64,000 bases of DNA from Vibrio gelatinilyticus (GCF_022836845.1 NZ_JAJNNZ010000014.1:1-64000); one strand, 5' to 3'; positions 44,651 to 54,570 are shown, counted from the stretch's first letter. Notes: generated by a model from the letters alone, not told the origin. Numbers and translations: made by a program.

Positions 44651-45487
44651 TTATAGGTAGTAGCTATATGTAAATTTCAACTCAGTGTTATTCTTATTAT
44701 GACCAAAGCCACTGTCGCCAGTATTATCGAAGTATTCCGTATAGGTCAGTTTTCCCCAGTGCTTACGGTTCTCAGAAAGCGGCATTTGGAAAGCCGTATC
44801 TAACTGAAGCGTATTCACTGTACCTAACATGCCGCCCATCTCGATTGAACTAAACTGTGGGTTAAACTGAATGTGGGTACCGTTTTCGCTTAGGTAGATT
44901 GAGTTTAAAAAGTTAAACTGAAAACCATAGGCGTAATCATCTACAACACCAACATCTGCATAGTCACCATTGTTTTGACCGACTGCAACCGCCAAAATTG
45001 GGAAGGATAACCAGTTCTTGAAAGGTGTGGTCATACGTACCAAGCCACCAACAGCAAATAAACGGTCAGAGATAGGATCTTCTGCAAAGCTTGTCTCAAT
45101 GTAGTCTAAAGAAATACCCATCATCGGAGCGTTTTCCCAATTAGTATGAGACACTTCAAAGTAGCGAGCGCGCAACTTAGACATCTTCAAATCTTCGCTC
45201 GCGAATGGGTTAGCCGTGCCTTTATTTTCTTGCGCTTCTAGTGTCAGTTGCCCTAAAAATAAATTGCCATTTGCCTTACTTCCTGACGCCTGCCCAAGAA
45301 ATTGAATAAAATCGTTGTCGTTTTCACCTAAGCTTTGCTTGCCGTACGTTGCGCTCATAACGGTTGAGACTTTCGTGTGATCCCCTGGATCAGGAGCATC
45401 GACTGGCTCTATATGATCATCGGCGTAAGAGACTGACGATGCGAATACTAACGCGCAAGCTAGTGATAATTTTTTAAGTGCTGCCAT
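44651..45487 (-). CDS. outer-membrane beta-barrel protein, unknown role
   Basis: The 278-residue protein has a signal peptide (ending near SVSYA), an acidic proline-rich start (DDHIEPVDAPDPGDH) and beta-strand-rich sequence ending ELKFTYSYYL, a typical outer-membrane C-terminus. The family is not clear to me. It lies at the boundary of the aldehyde dehydrogenase and the ToxR-like regulator. Confidence 0.72.
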   Translation of the reverse strand: MAALKKLSLACALVFASSVSYADDHIEPVDAPDPGDHTKVSTVMSATYGKQSLGENDNDFIQFLGQASGSKANGNLFLGQLTLEAQENKGTANPFASEDLKMSKLRARYFEVSHTNWENAPMMGISLDYIETSFAEDPISDRLFAVGGLVRMTTPFKNWLSFPILAVAVGQNNGDYADVGVVDDYAYGFQFNFLNSIYLSENGTHIQFNPQFSSIEMGGMLGTVNTLQLDTAFQMPLSENRKHWGKLTYTEYFDNTGDSGFGHNKNNTELKFTYSYYL

Positions 45488-45975
45488 GGTACAAACCTAT
45501 TAAATTTGTTATTGGAAATGCCAGCTAAAAGAAAGCCAGCGAACGCATACACTGTAAAAAATCATGTTATTGAGCGATAACTAAATTAAAAAACAATAAG
45601 CAAAAATAAATAGTAAAAAGTAGTCACCTCAACATCTTTTGATATATCTAAAAAAAACATCGCACTAGCCTACCTTATACAAATGATTTAAATTATATAA
45701 AGTTCTAAATTCACTGTGCTATCAACGGCATTTTAGGGGCTTGTGGATTATTTCTGGGAATAATATTGCTATAGATCAAAACAATATCAATAACGTTTCC
45801 ATTAGCATAAGCGCATGTATCTAAGGCAACTGACCATAGTATTTTCAGCGAATCTTAGACTCCGACACCATCCGTAATAATTGGCAATAATCATTATAAC
45901 GCTATGTTTCGATAGACGAATTCAATGTTATTGTTTGCTACTATTACTAAATACTTGGAAACGAAGAGATCTTAT

Positions 45976-46698
45976 ATGTCACTACTCTCTCTTGAGCCAC
46001 CTGTGTATCAAGTAGGTGATATCCTCTATTCACCAACCTCGGGCGCTATCGAAAAACTAGGTGAAATAAGCCGATTACGAGCAAGAGAAGCCAATTTGTT
46101 TCATGCTCTGATAGAGAGTTTTCCCGAAGTTTTATCCAGAAAGGAAATCGAAGAGCAATTATGGAAAGATTCTTACGCAACTAACGCAACGATTAACCAA
46201 ACAATAAAAGCACTGCGCTTTTCTTTGAATGATGAACAGCGCACTCTGATACGCACTATCCCAAAACAAGGCTACGTACTGGCCACAAAACCGCAGGTGG
46301 TCGAAGAAGAGTTATCCGTCCAAGCTCCCCTATCAGAAGCTAACGAAAACGCTTTGACGTCAGATAGCAAGGCGCAAGACCAGTCGACCAACCTCAACAC
46401 TAAGAAAGAAAGCTCGGTGACTCTTCTTTCACTGTTTAGCATTAACCAATGGGTGCTGGTTTTGGCTTGTGGCGTCATCGCATTTGCCATTTCGGCATCA
46501 GGTGTCTTTATGAATCCCCCCGAGCGTACTAGCTTCTTATACAAAGGACACTGGATTTTGTTTGTGCCCGAAGAAGGAGAACTGGAGCGTCTTAACTTAG
46601 AGCAACTTTCAACGCCACATTATGTGTTGAAAACCAATAATGAATACCGAGTATGTAAAAAGACAGAAGGAACCATTCAATGTCAACTCGCCGACTAA
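45976..46698 (+). CDS. ToxR-family membrane-bound winged-helix regulator (VtrA-like)
   Basis: The 240-residue protein has an N-terminal trans-reg_C winged-helix domain (about residues 20-105, with EIEEQLWKDSYATNATINQT and IRTIPKQGY), a linker, one membrane segment (about 163-184) and a short periplasmic domain with a Cys pair near the C-terminus. The overlapping small membrane gene downstream matches the VtrA/VtrC arrangement of V. parahaemolyticus, which senses bile salts. ATG 45976 is preferred over the longer frame. Two transporters follow, plausible targets. Confidence 0.82.
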   Translation: MSLLSLEPPVYQVGDILYSPTSGAIEKLGEISRLRAREANLFHALIESFPEVLSRKEIEEQLWKDSYATNATINQTIKALRFSLNDEQRTLIRTIPKQGYVLATKPQVVEEELSVQAPLSEANENALTSDSKAQDQSTNLNTKKESSVTLLSLFSINQWVLVLACGVIAFAISASGVFMNPPERTSFLYKGHWILFVPEEGELERLNLEQLSTPHYVLKTNNEYRVCKKTEGTIQCQLAD

Positions 46699-47162
46699 TA
46701 CAAAGCACCGTTGTCCTTTTGATTCTTTCTGTATCGTATTTTATCGGGTACCTCACTTATCAATACCTTAATGACCCCCTTCGTTTGTACCAGGGGGTTT
46801 GGTATGGAAAGGGACAAATTTCCTTTGGGGATAAAAAAGTAGAAAGCTACGCGACGTTTATTATTGAGAGAAAAAGTGCCCGGCTGTCCGTAGAGAATCG
46901 TTACGGTCAGTATAACTACACCTACGATGTCAACTTAGCTTATAAAAAGTTAAATCATGAACGTAGCCATCTTGAAGTTACCGAACGAAGCGTCAATGGA
47001 CTGGAAGAATTTCTTAAAGATACGGGCATTCACGTACCTTCTTACGGTACCCTGTTCAGAGTTGATGGTTGGAGGGTAGATAACGACAGAATTTTTCTTA
47101 ATATTCAACTATCTAAAAACAATAACGCTTCGATTCTTTTGACCAAAGAAGACGAAAAATAG
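46680..47162 (+). CDS. single-span periplasmic partner protein (VtrC-like)
   Basis: The 160-residue protein has an N-terminal membrane anchor (about residues 8-30) and a beta-rich periplasmic domain (FYGKGQISFG-like strands). Its ATG lies inside the last 19 bases of the ToxR-like gene, forcing coupled translation. Size, topology and overlap match VtrC, which completes the ligand-binding periplasmic barrel with VtrA. Sequence similarity itself was not measured. Confidence 0.7.
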   Translation: MSTRRLIQSTVVLLILSVSYFIGYLTYQYLNDPLRLYQGVWYGKGQISFGDKKVESYATFIIERKSARLSVENRYGQYNYTYDVNLAYKKLNHERSHLEVTERSVNGLEEFLKDTGIHVPSYGTLFRVDGWRVDNDRIFLNIQLSKNNNASILLTKEDEK

Positions 47163-47235
47163 TGCGTTTTATGTTTTTTTATCTGCCATTTTAGAAATAC
47201 AATTTTTTTTCCCTGAAAGATACTTTTTTTGGTTG

Positions 47236-47308
47236 GAGCAAGAGCTCTCTAACACGGTTTAATAGCTTCGATAAACGTGTTTAAACTAAAACTACAGAGC
47301 TCTTGCTC
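47236..47308 (+). other. structured leader of the first DHA2 transporter gene
   Basis: GAGCAAGAGCTCT (47236-47248) pairs perfectly with AGAGCTCTTGCTC (47296-47308). Inside, AACACG and CGTGTT form a second nested stem. The result is a long two-part hairpin ending 23 bases before the ATG, with part of the space for ribosome binding outside it. There is no terminator T-run at the end. Confidence 0.72.
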
Positions 47309-47331
47309 TTCAACATAAAAGGTATCTAACA

Positions 47332-48951
47332 ATGACGGTATCCGCTACTTCGGTTCCTACACCAGAAGAGAAGGTCGGGTTAGCCAAATGGTTCCCTCTG
47401 ATCGTACTTCTTGCCGCTCAATTTTCAACAATGGCTGATAACTCAGGTTTGGCTATTTCAACGGAAGCGCTAATTGCATTGCACGGTGCGACCATGTCTG
47501 ACATTCAAATGGCTAACGCTATGTACCCACTTATCGCTGGTGCAGGTATGATCGCTGGTGGCCTAATTGGTCTGATCATCGGTTGGAAACGCCAAATGAT
47601 TATCGGTGCTGGTCTATTGTCAGTCGCATCGTTCGGAGCCGCATTTGCTCCAAACATGGAAATCTTAAACTATGTAGCTCGCGTCGGTTCGGGCCTTGGC
47701 GCTTGTTTACTTATTCCTGCCGTTCTGGCTAATATCGCTGGTATCTACAAAGGCAAAGACCAAGCGATCGCCTTCTCCGCAATCGCTGCGCTGGTCGGCC
47801 TAGCGAGCGCATTAACGCCTCTTATCTTTGGTTTTATTCTCGATGTGGCTAGCTTCCGCGTTGCATTCTCAGGATTAGGTGTCTACTGTGCATTGGTGAT
47901 GCTTGGCAGTATGAAGCTTCCCGAGCTACCAAGAGCGACTTTCAAAGGTAAGTTCGACGTTGTTGGCGTGGTTCTGGCAGGTACAGGGCTTCTATGCTTC
48001 GTAACGGGTCTACTGAAAATCTCTGACTGGGGTTTGGTTGCTCCATTAACGGATTTCAATATCATGGGTCTTTCTCCAGCACTGCCTGTCGTTGCTCTGG
48101 GTGGTATCATCCTTAAGGCTCTCATGGTTTGGGAGCGCCGCTTCGAAGCTGCCGGTAACACACCTCTTCTACCTCGATCTTACGTTGAAAACCCACAGGT
48201 TGTTGTTGGTCTAGTTCTTTGTGCAACTATCTTCCTACTGTTCGGTGCAACTGGCTTTATCAACGTTTCATACATGCAGCTAGTCGCTGGTATGAGCGCG
48301 TTCGCTTCTGGTATGGCACTTTGTGCATTTGCTTTGGGCATGATGATTGGCTCACTTGGCGCTCCAGCAAAACTGGGTCACCTAAGCTGCCAGCGTATTT
48401 GCCAACTTGGCTTTATCATTGCGGCGGCAGGTACTGCATTAATGTTCTTTGGTTTCACCGCTGACGGCATTACTTTCTGGCAATACATTTCACTAACAGT
48501 ATTTGGTATTGGTGCTGGTCTACTCGCTTCTCAAGCATCGATTGTTGTAACCTCAGCTCTAAGTGAGCAAGACGCTCAACAATCTGGTGGTATCCAGGCC
48601 ACGTCTCGTAACATCGGTCAAGCGTTTGGTGTTGCTATTCTAGGTTCGGTAATGCTGTTCTCACTAACAGGTGAAATCAAAAACGGCGTAATGGAGCATG
48701 AAACTCTATCTGCTGAAACTAAGCAAATCATCGTTGAAACGCCTTCTCTACCGTTTGTTTCAAACGATATGGCACGCGAACTAATGATTACTGCTGAAAT
48801 CCCAGCCCAAGAGCAACAGGCTGTTGTCGCTGTAATGGCAGAGTCTCGTTTGTCTTCGGTACACTATGCACTTTACACGCTCATTGCCTTGATGATGGGT
48901 GGTCTCGCATTGTGTACGAAGCTGCCTAAACGTTCATTAATGAACAGTTAA
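47332..48951 (+). CDS. DHA2-type 14-helix MFS efflux transporter
   Basis: The 539-residue membrane protein has about 14 helices and DHA2-family features: the drug/proton antiporter motif region (GLIGLIIGWKRQMIIGAGL) and a late GGIQATSRNIGQAFG helix. It likely exports a drug, bile-type compound or dye using the proton gradient. It follows the ToxR-like/VtrC-like pair and has an inverted-repeat leader. A paralogue follows after a terminator. Confidence 0.9.
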   Translation: MTVSATSVPTPEEKVGLAKWFPLIVLLAAQFSTMADNSGLAISTEALIALHGATMSDIQMANAMYPLIAGAGMIAGGLIGLIIGWKRQMIIGAGLLSVASFGAAFAPNMEILNYVARVGSGLGACLLIPAVLANIAGIYKGKDQAIAFSAIAALVGLASALTPLIFGFILDVASFRVAFSGLGVYCALVMLGSMKLPELPRATFKGKFDVVGVVLAGTGLLCFVTGLLKISDWGLVAPLTDFNIMGLSPALPVVALGGIILKALMVWERRFEAAGNTPLLPRSYVENPQVVVGLVLCATIFLLFGATGFINVSYMQLVAGMSAFASGMALCAFALGMMIGSLGAPAKLGHLSCQRICQLGFIIAAAGTALMFFGFTADGITFWQYISLTVFGIGAGLLASQASIVVTSALSEQDAQQSGGIQATSRNIGQAFGVAILGSVMLFSLTGEIKNGVMEHETLSAETKQIIVETPSLPFVSNDMARELMITAEIPAQEQQAVVAVMAESRLSSVHYALYTLIALMMGGLALCTKLPKRSLMNS

Positions 48952-48965
48952 CGCGCACCTTTGAT

Positions 48966-48988
48966 AAGCCTCGGTTTGACCGAGGCTT
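48966..48988 (+). terminator. terminator between the two MFS genes
   Basis: AAGCCTCGG/CCGAGGCTT followed by TATTG lies 15 bases after the first transporter's stop codon. Confidence 0.8.
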
Positions 48989-49031
48989 TATTGTTTCTAC
49001 TTCCCTAATCCTAAAATAGAGCGAGGCAGCT

Positions 49032-50669
49032 ATGGTCAAAGCCTTAGATAATAAAAAAGGATTTTTACTTTGGGTACTGTGCTTAGCACAGTTTACTCTT
49101 TCCGCTGATGTAGCAAACCTTTCCATCTCTACGTCTACTCTTGTCAATGTCTTTAATACCGACATTGCCAGCATTCAAGTTCTCGGCATCATTCAACCGC
49201 TGGTTGGTGCAGCATTGATGTTATCTGCCAGTATGTTCGGACTCATTATTGGCTGGCGCCGTTTGCTCATCATCGGCACCACTCTAGGGTTTATCTCCAC
49301 TTTAGGCTTCATTCTAATTCCAGACATCTACTCAGTGACCCTATTTGTTCGGCCTCTCGCTGGGATAGGTTCTGCGTTTATTTTACCGGCCGTTCTTGCG
49401 CTTGTAGTGGCTCACTCCCCTGGAAAGTCTAGAGCGCTCGGCTTTGGGTTAATGGCCGCAGCGACTGGGCTTGCAGCAGCTGTTATGCCACTACTAAGCG
49501 GCTGGCTTCACGACAACGTGAGCTGGCAATGGCCCTTTGCTCTTATCGCTTTGTGCTACCTCGCCACTCTGATTGGCGCGATCACCCGTATCGAACCTAT
49601 ACACACCAATCAACCCGCAAAATTTGATATTGCGGGTTCCATTCTTGGGGCCGTTAGCATCACAGTACTGTGTTTTGGCCTTATTAAGTTGCCTTACTGG
49701 GGCGGACTATACGCTCTGCAAGGGGCTAGTATTCCCAATTGGCTAAGTTTTATCTTTCCATTAAGCCCAGCACTGCTTTTTATTGTTGTTGGTATAAGCT
49801 TATTTACATGCTTCATTTTCCAGCAACTTAGCTTTCAAAAGCGCCACGGACATGCCCTACTACCGATTCACTGGCTGACCAATCGCTCATCTCGAAAGGG
49901 TTTTATTATTTTGCCACTGATGTACATCATTCTTGGTGGCAGTAGCTTTGTGATTGTTACTTATCTTCAAGTGGCAGTCGCACTGTCTTCAGCGCACTCT
50001 GGTGGCATTATTTTGCTCTTTTCAGCGTTTATGATTGGCTTTTCAATCATTACTCCCGTTGTCTTTAAGCACCTGAACCCTAAAACGCTTTGCCAAATCG
50101 CATTTTTTGGGGTCATTCTCGCTGGTGGCACACTGTGGCTATCGAGCGCTGCGGATCACATTTTAGGCTCGTTTTACCTAGGTATGGCATTACTCGGTGC
50201 GGCTATGGGTATTTTGGCATCACAATGCCCAGTCATTATCACGAGTGCGCTGGGTGAGCGTGATGCGGAGCAGTCTGGCGGACTGCAAGCTACGCTACGA
50301 AACATAGGTCTGGTCATTGGGATCAGTCTGTTTGGTGGGGCAAATCAGTGGGGATTAGAAAGCGAAATCCAATCTCATTCCGAAATCGTAGCTCAAATGC
50401 CAACTGCGTTTGTTGAAAGTATCGACAAATTATCACACATTCCTTATATCGATAACACAAGGCTAGAAAGTTCGGTAACGATGTTTGAGTTTGATAGTGC
50501 GCAAACACACAACCTAATCGTAATAAACGCTAATGCTCGTTTAAAAGGGTTTGATCTGACGATGATAGCCTTAATGATGACGGCGCTATTGGGGTTTGTT
50601 GTGAGTTCCAGATTGGAATGTCAGGATGATACGTCTGCCGTACTAGTGCCCACAAAAACAAGTTGTTAA
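49032..50669 (+). CDS. second DHA2-type MFS efflux transporter
   Basis: The 545-residue paralogue of the preceding transporter has the same late motif (GERDAEQSGGLQATLRNIG) and 14-helix plan. It lacks the inverted-repeat leader and its ATG follows GAGCGAGGCAGCT. It is separated from the first by a terminator, so it is likely reached by readthrough or its own promoter. Duplication followed by divergence is likely. Confidence 0.88.
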   Translation: MVKALDNKKGFLLWVLCLAQFTLSADVANLSISTSTLVNVFNTDIASIQVLGIIQPLVGAALMLSASMFGLIIGWRRLLIIGTTLGFISTLGFILIPDIYSVTLFVRPLAGIGSAFILPAVLALVVAHSPGKSRALGFGLMAAATGLAAAVMPLLSGWLHDNVSWQWPFALIALCYLATLIGAITRIEPIHTNQPAKFDIAGSILGAVSITVLCFGLIKLPYWGGLYALQGASIPNWLSFIFPLSPALLFIVVGISLFTCFIFQQLSFQKRHGHALLPIHWLTNRSSRKGFIILPLMYIILGGSSFVIVTYLQVAVALSSAHSGGIILLFSAFMIGFSIITPVVFKHLNPKTLCQIAFFGVILAGGTLWLSSAADHILGSFYLGMALLGAAMGILASQCPVIITSALGERDAEQSGGLQATLRNIGLVIGISLFGGANQWGLESEIQSHSEIVAQMPTAFVESIDKLSHIPYIDNTRLESSVTMFEFDSAQTHNLIVINANARLKGFDLTMIALMMTALLGFVVSSRLECQDDTSAVLVPTKTSC

Positions 50670-50721
50670 ATGTAAAGAGGCTAGTATCACCGACAAGGTA
50701 AATAGTCCAAACAATCTATTG

Positions 50722-50755
50722 AAAGCGCATTGTTCTGAACCGAACAATGCGCTTT
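50722..50755 (+). terminator. terminator after the second MFS gene
   Basis: AAAGCGCATTGTTC/GAACAATGCGCTTT with a 6-base loop is followed by TCTTTT, 52 bases after the stop codon. Confidence 0.88.
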
Positions 50756-51163
50756 TCTTTTAGGTGCTCTTCTCAGCTATTTAGCAGCATAGCTAGAATG
50801 AGTTTCGCCCCTTCAATGTTTGATAATCCCTCAATTCCCGCTGTAAGTTAAAATCACTTTATCTTGTGATCAGCGATGAACATGTCGATGACCATAGGCT
50901 TTAGATACGTTCATTCACGCATCAGCGCGAATAGTTTGTTTGAGAGTCTATTTCTATGGCTCACATATGAGCAACGCTGTTGTTTTCTCTTCAAAAACCT
51001 TTCTTAACCATGACCAAAGGAACTGTCGTTCATGGAAAAATTTCAGAATCTGTTCAGATGATAAACACGCTATTTCGACCAACATTCTAGGTAATGTTAC
51101 TGAACCGGCAATCCATCCAAAACCGACAAACATGACATGAATAAAATGGAATACTCAACTCGT

Positions 51164-51589
51164 ATGAAAAAACTAAACCTCGCTTTTACCGCTTTGCTCC
51201 TTGCTCTGCTCGTTGGCTGCTCCTCTACTTCGGTAGCTGATGAGCGAAAAACAAGGAGTTATGCAAGGTCACACGAGCTTGTCGGTCAAGCGTCATGGTA
51301 TGGACGTAAATACCATGGAAAGCTCACAGCAAGTGGTGAGCGTTATAACAAGAGAGCCTACACTGCGGCTCATAGAACTCTACCTTTTGGGACTATCGTA
51401 CGGGTCACCAATACAACCAATAGCAAATCGGTGGATGTTAAAATCAATGATCGAGGGCCTTTTGTTAAAGGCCGAATCATTGACCTTTCTAAAAAGTCAT
51501 TTGAACAAATAGGTGATATCAACAAAGGTTTAGCGTCTATCAAAATTGAAATTATTGATGACAGTAATACCTTTAGGTACAAGCACTAG
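51164..51589 (+). CDS. RlpA-like septal-ring lipoprotein
   Basis: The 141-residue protein has a lipoprotein signal with lipobox LLVGC and one double-psi beta-barrel domain (QASWYGRKYHGKLTASGE, then INDRGPFVKGRIIDLSKKSF). RlpA proteins are lytic transglycosylases that cleave denuded glycan. The conserved catalytic Glu and Asp are visible in the two quoted stretches. The C-terminal SPOR domain of full-length RlpA is absent, so septal targeting may differ. Confidence 0.88.
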   Translation: MKKLNLAFTALLLALLVGCSSTSVADERKTRSYARSHELVGQASWYGRKYHGKLTASGERYNKRAYTAAHRTLPFGTIVRVTNTTNSKSVDVKINDRGPFVKGRIIDLSKKSFEQIGDINKGLASIKIEIIDDSNTFRYKH

Positions 51590-51647
51590 CACGCTGGTGC
51601 CTCGTCCAATAAACCCATTTATTGGGGGCGCGGTTCTCAATGGATAC

Positions 51648-51675
51648 AAAAGCCTCACTATGAAGTGAGGCTTTT
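51648..51675. terminator. bidirectional terminator
   Basis: AAAAGCCTCAC/GTGAGGCTTTT with a 6-base loop lies between the RlpA-like gene and the convergent four-helix membrane gene. Confidence 0.88.
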
Positions 51676-51713
51676 AAGACTATAAGGGGAGTGAGCTCTA
51701 CTTAATGCAGAGA

Positions 51714-52142
51714 CTAAGCTGGGGTTGCTTCTTTTGCGGCTTTTTTATTCACCGTCTTAAGGAATAAGGATTCTAAGATCACAATCGAAATAATCGTAAT
51801 GTAGAAAGCCACAACGCCACCCGCTGGCCCAGAGAACTGAACTTGCTCATCAAACAAAAGAACAATCGCGCCCATTGCAACCACTTTAGAGCCGATCAAA
51901 ATGAACCATGATGAGAAAAAACGTTTAATCTTCGGCAAAGTTGATTGTTTAAGACAAAAGACAGCAGCAAATTTTTCAAAAGCAACCGAGCTTTTGAGTA
52001 CTACCGCCATGATAATCGCTGATACCAGCGCCATAAAAACGCCATCCACAGAAACCCAATTCCAAACGGCACCGTAACCAAGCATTGCAAAGGTTCCGAT
52101 CAAGCTACATAAGATAAGTTCATTGACCGTCTTCATTTTCAT
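51714..52142 (-). CDS. four-helix membrane protein, unknown function
   Basis: The 142-residue protein has four hydrophobic segments (about 8-25, 32-50, 80-98 and 108-127) and a basic, alanine-rich end. No family is recognised. It follows the amidohydrolase on the same strand after a hairpin with a T-run, so it may be partly co-transcribed with it. Confidence 0.68.
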   Translation of the reverse strand: MKMKTVNELILCSLIGTFAMLGYGAVWNWVSVDGVFMALVSAIIMAVVLKSSVAFEKFAAVFCLKQSTLPKIKRFFSSWFILIGSKVVAMGAIVLLFDEQVQFSGPAGGVVAFYITIISIVILESLFLKTVNKKAAKEATPA

Positions 52143-52178
52143 TTCATTGTTACTCTTTTTCTAGAAGATTAAAAAAAA

Positions 52179-52199
52179 TGCTCCTAATTGCTAGGAGCA
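52179..52199 (-). terminator. terminator/attenuator between amidohydrolase and membrane-protein genes
   Basis: TGCTCCTA/TAGGAGCA hairpin, with an eight-T run on the minus strand, lies directly after the amidohydrolase stop codon and 37 bases before the next gene. Confidence 0.8.
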
Positions 52200-52229
52200 C
52201 TCTATTTATTTAAAGCAAATCACCACATA

Positions 52230-53963
52230 TTAAGCAGGCATCGCTTCTTCGTTAGTCGCTGTTGCACTTTCGTGAACAGAAACATCACCACCTAGCATCG
52301 TCGCGTGTACTTTGACGTCTTTAACTGCCATCTTGTCGATATCCAAGATATTCGCATCAAGAATTGCCATGTCTGCGAGCTTGCCTACCTCTATTGAGCC
52401 TATCATGTGCTCTTTCTCCATAAGATAAGCCGCGCCAAGAGTTACAGCGTGTAATGCTTGCTCTGCGGTTAGACACTCATCTTCGCCGTACACTTTGCCA
52501 GAGAAAACACATTGGCGGTTCATTGCGCCCCACATCATGAACAATGGGTTAACTTGAGTTACGACATCATCACAGTGGATTGAGAAAGGGACGCCTTTTT
52601 TTGCAGATGTTTGGAATGGGTTCAGTGTTTTAACGCGCTCAGGACCAACGGTTTGGGATGCATGAACATCGCCCCAGAAAGGAATATGCGTACCAAATAA
52701 GTTGTGAACCACACCCAAGGTCTTCATGCGTTCCATTTGCTCAGGGGTAACCATTTGGTTGTGCTCTAGGCAATGGCGTACATTTGGCTGAGCACACTCT
52801 TTTTGCATGCGTTCAATGAGATCCAATAGTTTGTCTGTGCAACCTTCGCCATTACAGTGGAATGAGATGCTGTAGCCTAGTTCATGTGCATAAAACACAT
52901 CCTCGTACATTTTTTCATCATCATATTGGAAATGGCCGCTCTCTTTTCCGTTGTAGTACTTTTCACCTTCTTTAAGTACCGCTGTAAAACCTTGGATAGA
53001 ACCATCAGTGTTCAGGTACTTAGTTTTGGTTGCAAAAAGTCGGTCGTTGCTTGCAGCATTAAACTCTGCAAGCTCATCCTTGTTAAAGTTTGGTACCAGT
53101 GGGTAAGCGGCAAGACGCGCCTTAAAGATTGGCATTTGAGAAAGAGCTGTGTAAAGAGGGAAAGGATTTTGAGGTAGACCCATTCCACAATCAGACATGG
53201 TTGTCACACCTAAACGGCTTGTACCATCGACGTAAGCGATCATCGCACCGACTGCATCTTCTGCCGTACCCAGGTTGAAAGCTCCAGTCCCAACTGCACG
53301 TAAGATATCTGGCATTTCTGCAATTTCACCTGTTAGGCGATCATCTTTACGGAAAACGAATGCTGGATTATCGTTAAGGCTATAACCCGCTTTTTCAATT
53401 GCCGCAGTGTTAAACACAGCTACATGGCAAGAAGCGTGCATAAGCATGATTGGTGAGTCGCTGCACAATGCATCTAGGAAGTCACGATCAACAACTGTGC
53501 CGTCGCTCATCAATAGTGGGTCAAATCCCCAGAAGTCAAGCCATTCGCCTTTTTTACCAGCTTCATTATGCTCGGCAACAAACTGATCGATGGTGTTTGT
53601 TAGCTCTGCGCTTGTCACACTAGCTGGTAATACTTTTCCCGCGGCCGCTGTACGTTCTATTTGACCTACGTAACCAAAGCGGGCTGTGAAAAGTGCTGCG
53701 CCAAGTGGGTGCATGTGAGCTTCTATAAAACCAGGGACAATTGTCTTACCTTCAAACTGAGTATCTAGGCGATACTCTATGTTTTCATTTGTTAAAAAAG
53801 TCTCAGCTTGATCTTTTGTTCCAACAAAAATAATTTTGCCATCTTTTATTACTGTCGCACTTGCTCGTGGTTGTTTTTCATTAACAGTAATAAAATCGCC
53901 CGTATATAAAACAGCTTCTTCGCTATAGGCTATTCCTGGCTTATGGAATGTTTTATTTGTCAT
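52230..53963 (-). CDS. YtcJ-like metal-dependent amidohydrolase
   Basis: The 577-residue protein has the amidohydrolase-3/YtcJ plan. A metal-binding EAHMHP begins the barrel, further His/Asp positions lie in ISFHCNGEGCTD and FSIHCDDV, and it ends AVTLGAAYLMEKEHMIGSIEVG. These enzymes hydrolyse cyclic amides, ureas or acylated amines, with substrates mostly unknown. ATG 53963 is preceded by AGGAGT, so it is preferred over the longer frame. Confidence 0.85.
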   Translation of the reverse strand: MTNKTFHKPGIAYSEEAVLYTGDFITVNEKQPRASATVIKDGKIIFVGTKDQAETFLTNENIEYRLDTQFEGKTIVPGFIEAHMHPLGAALFTARFGYVGQIERTAAAGKVLPASVTSAELTNTIDQFVAEHNEAGKKGEWLDFWGFDPLLMSDGTVVDRDFLDALCSDSPIMLMHASCHVAVFNTAAIEKAGYSLNDNPAFVFRKDDRLTGEIAEMPDILRAVGTGAFNLGTAEDAVGAMIAYVDGTSRLGVTTMSDCGMGLPQNPFPLYTALSQMPIFKARLAAYPLVPNFNKDELAEFNAASNDRLFATKTKYLNTDGSIQGFTAVLKEGEKYYNGKESGHFQYDDEKMYEDVFYAHELGYSISFHCNGEGCTDKLLDLIERMQKECAQPNVRHCLEHNQMVTPEQMERMKTLGVVHNLFGTHIPFWGDVHASQTVGPERVKTLNPFQTSAKKGVPFSIHCDDVVTQVNPLFMMWGAMNRQCVFSGKVYGEDECLTAEQALHAVTLGAAYLMEKEHMIGSIEVGKLADMAILDANILDIDKMAVKDVKVHATMLGGDVSVHESATATNEEAMPA

Positions 53964-54146
53964 TAGAAACTCCTGTGTAGGGTTATCGTTATCTATATTG
54001 GTTGAATTAAATATGCCCAACGTGGTTGCTGAAATCTAGAATTAAAAAATGAAAATAAATTATTAAAAATATTGCACCTCACTCTAGCAATATAAAAATA
54101 TCAAAAAACTATAAACCAGTGATTAAAGCCTCGTAATTACAGTCTG

Positions 54147-54323
54147 TTACCCTCCACTATGTTGCTCTAGAAACACATGGACTTCGAATGAACCTGCTGG
54201 GAATGGTTCTACTAGGTCAATGGGTTTCGTTTGATCATGACCGGTCATCAAGTAAGCAGCGAACAATACGGCGAGAAGAATAGTGCAGATTATTACGATG
54301 GTCTTTTTTTTATTTAAAGCCAT
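54147..54323 (-). CDS. small single-span membrane protein
   Basis: The 58-residue product starts at ATG 54323. It has a basic start, one membrane segment (about residues 8-26) and an acidic-to-neutral tail (LVEPFPAGSFEVHVFLEQHSGG). No family is recognised. It lies alone upstream of the amidohydrolase gene on the same strand. Confidence 0.5.
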   Translation of the reverse strand: MALNKKKTIVIICTILLAVLFAAYLMTGHDQTKPIDLVEPFPAGSFEVHVFLEQHSGG

Positions 54324-54541
54324 TATTAGCCTCTTATTAAGAACGATTAATGCTTCTCTCAATAATATGCTGAAATTGTGGTTCTCTTCTTTGATTTAAT
54401 AACAAACCAAATCAAATTTTACTTTTTATGATAATTAATATAAATATCGCACTTATTATCTGAAATCGGGAATAGAGCTGTCGAATTCACGATAAGGTTT
54501 ATCTATTCTTAAAAAGAATTAGATAAGGAAGTATCAATGAT

Positions 54542-54566
54542 AAAGGCCTAAATTGCTTAGGCCTTT
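54542..54566 (-). terminator. terminator after the small heat-shock gene
   Basis: AAAGGCCTAA/TTAGGCCTTT stem with a 5-base loop lies five bases after the Hsp20 stop codon. The T-run is short (TTTA). Confidence 0.65.
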
Positions 54567-54570
54567 AGAG

